DNA from: Candidatus Gottesmanbacteria bacterium
Lineage (GTDB): Bacteria; Patescibacteriota; Microgenomatia; UBA10105; UBA927
DNA: 15,870 nucleotides
NCBI GenBank assembly: GCA_026396845.1
Contig: JAPLWC010000004.1
Coordinates: forward strand, 1 to 15,870
Reading direction: 5' to 3'
The position numbers were made by a program, and so were the translations under genes. The notes below the pieces were generated by a model. The model did no database searches, was not told where the DNA came from, and worked only from the letters and a program-made list of their open reading frames with translations. Below, one piece after another: positions 12,599 to 15,870 of the stretch. The first letter of the stretch is position 1, and every line of letters begins with the position of its first letter.

Positions 12599-15215
12599 AT
12601 GGCAAAAGATACAACCCCAACTCGATTTAACCCTGGTACAGAGAGAATCGTATCAGTGGTTCCTCGAAACTGGCATTAAAGGTCTTCTTTCTGAAGTTTC
12701 TCCGATTTCTGATTTCACCGGCAAAAACTGGGAATTATCGTTCGGCGATTACTTTTTCGGCCGGCCGCGTCTCACGCCACCCGTGGCTTTGGAAAAGGGA
12801 CTTACGTTTGATATGCCCCTGAAAGTCATGGCCACGCTTATTAACAAACAGACCGGACACCGCGTGATGCAGGAAGTCTTTTTGGGTGATATTCCGGCCA
12901 TGACGGAGAACGGTACCTTTATCATAAACGGTATTGAGCGCTGTGTCGTAAACCAGCTTGTCCGGTCTCCGGGCATATACTTTACCGGTACCGTGGATTC
13001 AGCAACGGGTAAAACGCTGTATAGCGCGGAAATCCGTCCGATGCACGGAAGCTGGCTCGAGTTTATCGTGACGCGGAATGACGTCGTCATGGTGCGTATT
13101 GACCGACGGCGTAAGTTTGTGGCAAGCACATTTCTGCGCGCGATAGGTATCGCGACCAATGAGGAAATCATCAATACGTTTAAAGATGTCGACAGTAATC
13201 CCGATCATAAATATATGGAAGCGACCATTGCCAAAGATCCGACGAAGAGCCAGACGGAGGCGGTGTTAGAGCTTTACCGGAAACTCCGGCCGGGCGAGCC
13301 TATTGTGTTGGATAATGCACAGGAATTACTTCGCACGATGTTTTTCGATTACCGCCGCTACTCACTGGAGCGTGTGGGACGGTATAAGATGAATAAAAAA
13401 TTAGGGATCGCCGTCACCAACGATAAAGATCATTGGGTATTGACCCGCGAGGATATTATCGGGGCGATCCGGTACCTTGTTAGTCTGACAAACGGCAAAG
13501 GGGACGTCGATGATATTGACCATCTTGGCAACCGGCGCGTCCGCCGGGTGGGTGAATTGGTTGCGACCAATGCATTCCGCGTGGGACTGTTGCGCCTTGA
13601 GCGTTCCGTCCGTGAAAAAATGAGCCTGGCAGGCCCGGCAGCAGAGGACTTGACTCCCATGCAGTTGGTCAACGCCCGTCCGATTATCGCTTCTATCAAT
13701 GATTTTTTCCGTACCAGCCAACTGTCAACTATTTTAGATCAGACGAATCCGTTGGCTGAAGTGGATAACCTGCGACGGCTTACCGTCATGGGGGTCGGAG
13801 GAATTTCCCGGGAGCGTGCATCGTTTTCGATCCGCGATATCAATGCGTCTCAATACGGTCGCATCTGCCCTGTCCGTTCTCCTGAAGGGCCGAATATCGG
13901 ACTGGTCACCTATATGTCTCTCTACGCGCGCGCAAATGAATACGGATTTTTGGAAACTCCGTATCGCAAAATTGAGAAAATAACGCGCGGCGACAAAACC
14001 CGTATGCATGTAACCGACCAAACCGTCTATCTGGATGCCAGCGACGAGCAATATCATTACATTACGCACGCAGGTATTGCTGTCAATAAGGATGGATATA
14101 TCGTTTCTGACCGCATTCCGGTGCGTTTCAAAGGTGAGTTTTTGGAAGCAGACGCGGCAGTTGTTGAATACATTGATGTTATCCCTCGACAGGTCGTCGG
14201 GGCACCTGCATCCCTGATCCCGTTTTTGGCTCACGATGAAGCCAACCGTGCCCTCATGGGAACACATATGCAATGTCAGGCAGTTCCGCTGGTTATTCCG
14301 CAAACGCCGATTGTGGGCACCGGCATGGAAGGCGCTATTTCCGCCACAATGGGACGGGTTGTGAGGGCAAAAGATGATGGAGCGGTGACGTTTGCAGACG
14401 GAGCTACGGTCGTATTTGAATCCAAAGATGGAGAGGCAACCACATATACGATACAGAAGTTTACCCGGTCCGCCCAGTCCACCTGCTATAACCAGCGCGT
14501 TATGGTGAAGTCTGGTGAAAGAGTGAAAAAAGGCCAGGTGCTTATCGAAGGACCGGCAAGTGAAGATGGGGAATTAGCGCTTGGTGCCAATGTCACCATC
14601 GCCTACATGAGTTTTGACGGATTGGGATACGAGGATGCTATTGTTATCTCTGACAGGATGGTACGTGATGATGTGTTAACGAGCGTGCATATAGAAGAAT
14701 ACGATGCGAGCGTCGTTGATACAAAGTTAGGTCCGGAGGAAACGACACGCGATATCCCGAATGTCGGAGAAGAAGCGCTTCGAAATTTAGATGAGAACGG
14801 CATCGTGGTCGTGGGGGCCGAGGTGGGGCCCAATGACATTCTTATCGGTAAGATTGCCCCGAAAGGCGAGACGGAACTTACCGCTGAGGAACGGCTTCTT
14901 CGTGCAATTTTCGGTGAAAAGGCCCGTGAGGTCCGCGATACATCGCTGCGTGTTCCGCACGGTGAACGCGGTACGGTTATCGAAGTTAAAATCCTGGATA
15001 AAGAAAAGGGTGATGAATTGGAACCTGGTACTAACCGCAAGATTGTTGTTAAAGTTGCCCAGATGCGTAAAGTTGTGGTCGGAACAAACTTGCCGGCCGT
15101 CACGGAAACAAAGGCGTCATTTCTAAAGTTGTCCCGCAGTCCGATATGCCGTATCTATCGGACGGAACGGTTGTGGACGTCATCATTTCCCCGCTTTCCG
15201 TTCTTTCACGTATGA
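12599..15215 (+). CDS. rpoB: RNA polymerase beta subunit, N-terminal and central part (frame disrupted)
   Basis: ATG 12599 reads MAKDTTPTRFNP and then leaves the beta frame, stopping at 12677. The beta frame resumes at about 12633 with LVQRESYQWFLETGIKGLLSEVSPISDFTGKNWELSFGDYFFGRPRLTPPVALEKG, and stays open to 15215. There is no ATG, GTG or TTG in that frame before GTG 12783, well inside conserved sequence. So the 5' end is broken by a small deletion or frameshift near 12632. Conserved blocks are clear: FLGDIPAMTENGTFIINGIERCVVNQLVRSPG, the fork/rifampicin region TSQLSTILDQTNPL (from 13713), RDINASQYGRICPVRSPEGPNIGL, FDGLGYEDAIVIS and LGPEETTRDIPNVGEEALRNLDENGI. From 15084 the frame turns to nonsense (GTNLPAVTETKASF...). 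The beta subunit forms the catalytic centre with beta'. Confidence 0.93.
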
Positions 15216-15870
15216 ATCTAGGGCAGCTTCTTGAAGCTCATTTGGGACTGGCTGCCAAGAAATTAAACATCAAAGTGGCGCTGCCGGTATTTGAACACGT
15301 CGGCGAAGATAAAATTATCGAAAAACTCAAGGAAGCAGATGTTCCCGTGTCGGGCAAGAGCATTCTTTTTGACGGACGAACCGGTCAGGCATATAACGAA
15401 CAAATTGTCGTCGGGGTGGGGTATATCATGAAACTTATCCACATGGTCGAGGATAAGACGCATGCACGCTCGACCGGCCCGTATTCTCTCGTTACCCAAC
15501 AACCGCTCGGGGGTAAAGCACAAATGGGCGGACAACGGTTGGGAGAAATGGAAGTCTGGGCGCTCGAATCACACCGCGCCGCACACATTTTGCAGGAAAT
15601 GCTTACGATCAAATCCGATGATGTCGTCGGCCGCGCCAAAGCATTCGAGGCTATCGTCAAAGGTACGGATATACCGGAATCTACCATTCCGGAATCATTC
15701 AAAGTATTGGTCAAAGAACTGCAGGCGCTAGGCTTGAACGTCAATCCAACCGGTGTCGTTACAGCCAAACCTCCTGCGGCTCCGACGGCAACGGTAGGGG
15801 ATACCACGGTGAAAAAAGAAGCTGTAGAAATTGCCAAAGCCAGCGGGCAAGAGGTTGTTGTAGAAGCGGA
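15084..15870 (+). CDS. rpoB: RNA polymerase beta subunit, C-terminal part (after one-base frameshift, 3' partial)
   Basis: Beta continues in another frame: LAGRHGNKGVISKVVPQSDMPYLSDGTVVDVIISPLSVLSRMNLGQLLEAHLGLAAKKL, later FDGRTGQAYNEQIVVGVGYIMKLIHMVEDKTHARSTGPYSLVTQQPLGGKAQMGGQRLGEMEVWALESHRAAHILQEMLTIKSDDVVGR. These are the universally conserved C-terminal beta motifs that contact beta' and the active site. Adding one G between 15083 and 15084 turns GGA ACA AAC TTG into GGA GAC AAA CTT. That restores the family sequence VGDKLAGRHGNKG exactly. After SFKVLVKELQALGLNV there is a Pro/Ala/Val-rich tail (NPTGVVTAKPPAAPTATVGD...) that is still open at the window edge. rpoC would be expected next. 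Confidence 0.93.

Noticed and set aside
12783..12800. GTG 12783 as the true rpoB start
   Set aside because: About 50 conserved beta residues (QRESYQWF... to RPRLTPP) are encoded upstream in the same frame, so the true start must be earlier.
15070..15100. Programmed ribosomal frameshift in rpoB
   Set aside because: No slippery heptamer is present, and a single inserted G restores the exact conserved motif, so an indel explains it better.
1..15870. Alternative genetic code with TGA as an amino acid
   Set aside because: TGA ends several genes at expected positions (816, 6351, 12444), so it acts as a stop.

Overview
The window reads as a piece of a Candidate Phyla Radiation (Patescibacteria) genome, most likely of Microgenomates type. 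This rests on family resemblance only, because there is no rRNA gene in the window. The supporting signs are a short alanyl-tRNA synthetase without the C-terminal C-Ala domain, an archaeal-type AMP phosphorylase, a membrane-anchored 'baseplate J'-like protein next to a sortase-like protein, a small zinc-ribbon gene in front of mltG, very tight gene packing, and AUG starts that mostly lack a Shine-Dalgarno (SD) sequence. TGA works as a stop codon (for example at 814-816), so the recoded Gracilibacteria/Absconditabacteria codes do not apply.

Layout. 2-1207: the 3' part of a RodZ-like HTH/membrane protein, then a YtxG-like/YtxH-like pair. 1264-2985: alaS, followed tail-to-tail by an unrecognised minus-strand gene (2961-3545). 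3596-8779: a plus-strand run, probably one or two operons. It holds a split PilM-like/baseplate-J-like envelope protein, a sortase-like protein without its catalytic-His segment, AMP phosphorylase, a zinc-ribbon protein and the lytic transglycosylase MltG. 8798-9940: an AT-rich gene of unknown function. 9942-10694 (minus): a GNAT/FemAB-like acyltransferase. It is divergent from 10719-12444, which holds a RecB-like PD-(D/E)XK nuclease and a DUF2130-type protein. 12441-15870: rpoB with its own consensus promoter and a structured leader, running off the right edge.

Functionally the window mixes core information processing (alaS, rpoB), envelope and peptidoglycan work (RodZ-like, sortase-like, MltG, the anchored J-like protein, possibly the acyltransferase), nucleotide salvage (AMP phosphorylase) and DNA processing (nuclease, DUF2130). 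No mobile element, CRISPR array, RNA gene or phage module is visible, and no gene-free stretch exceeds about 155 bases.

The most striking property is that several genes look damaged or shortened. rpoB has a one-base frameshift near 15083 and a disrupted 5' end near 12632. The J-like protein is split at 3887. The sortase lacks its His-containing segment. AlaRS lacks about 40 residues after motif 2. The DUF2130 protein lacks its N-terminus. rpoB is essential, so at least part of this probably reflects sequencing or assembly error, and this should be settled before any of these losses is read as biology. Independently, several first-of-unit genes have a -10 box only 6-7 bases before their ATG, which suggests leaderless transcription.
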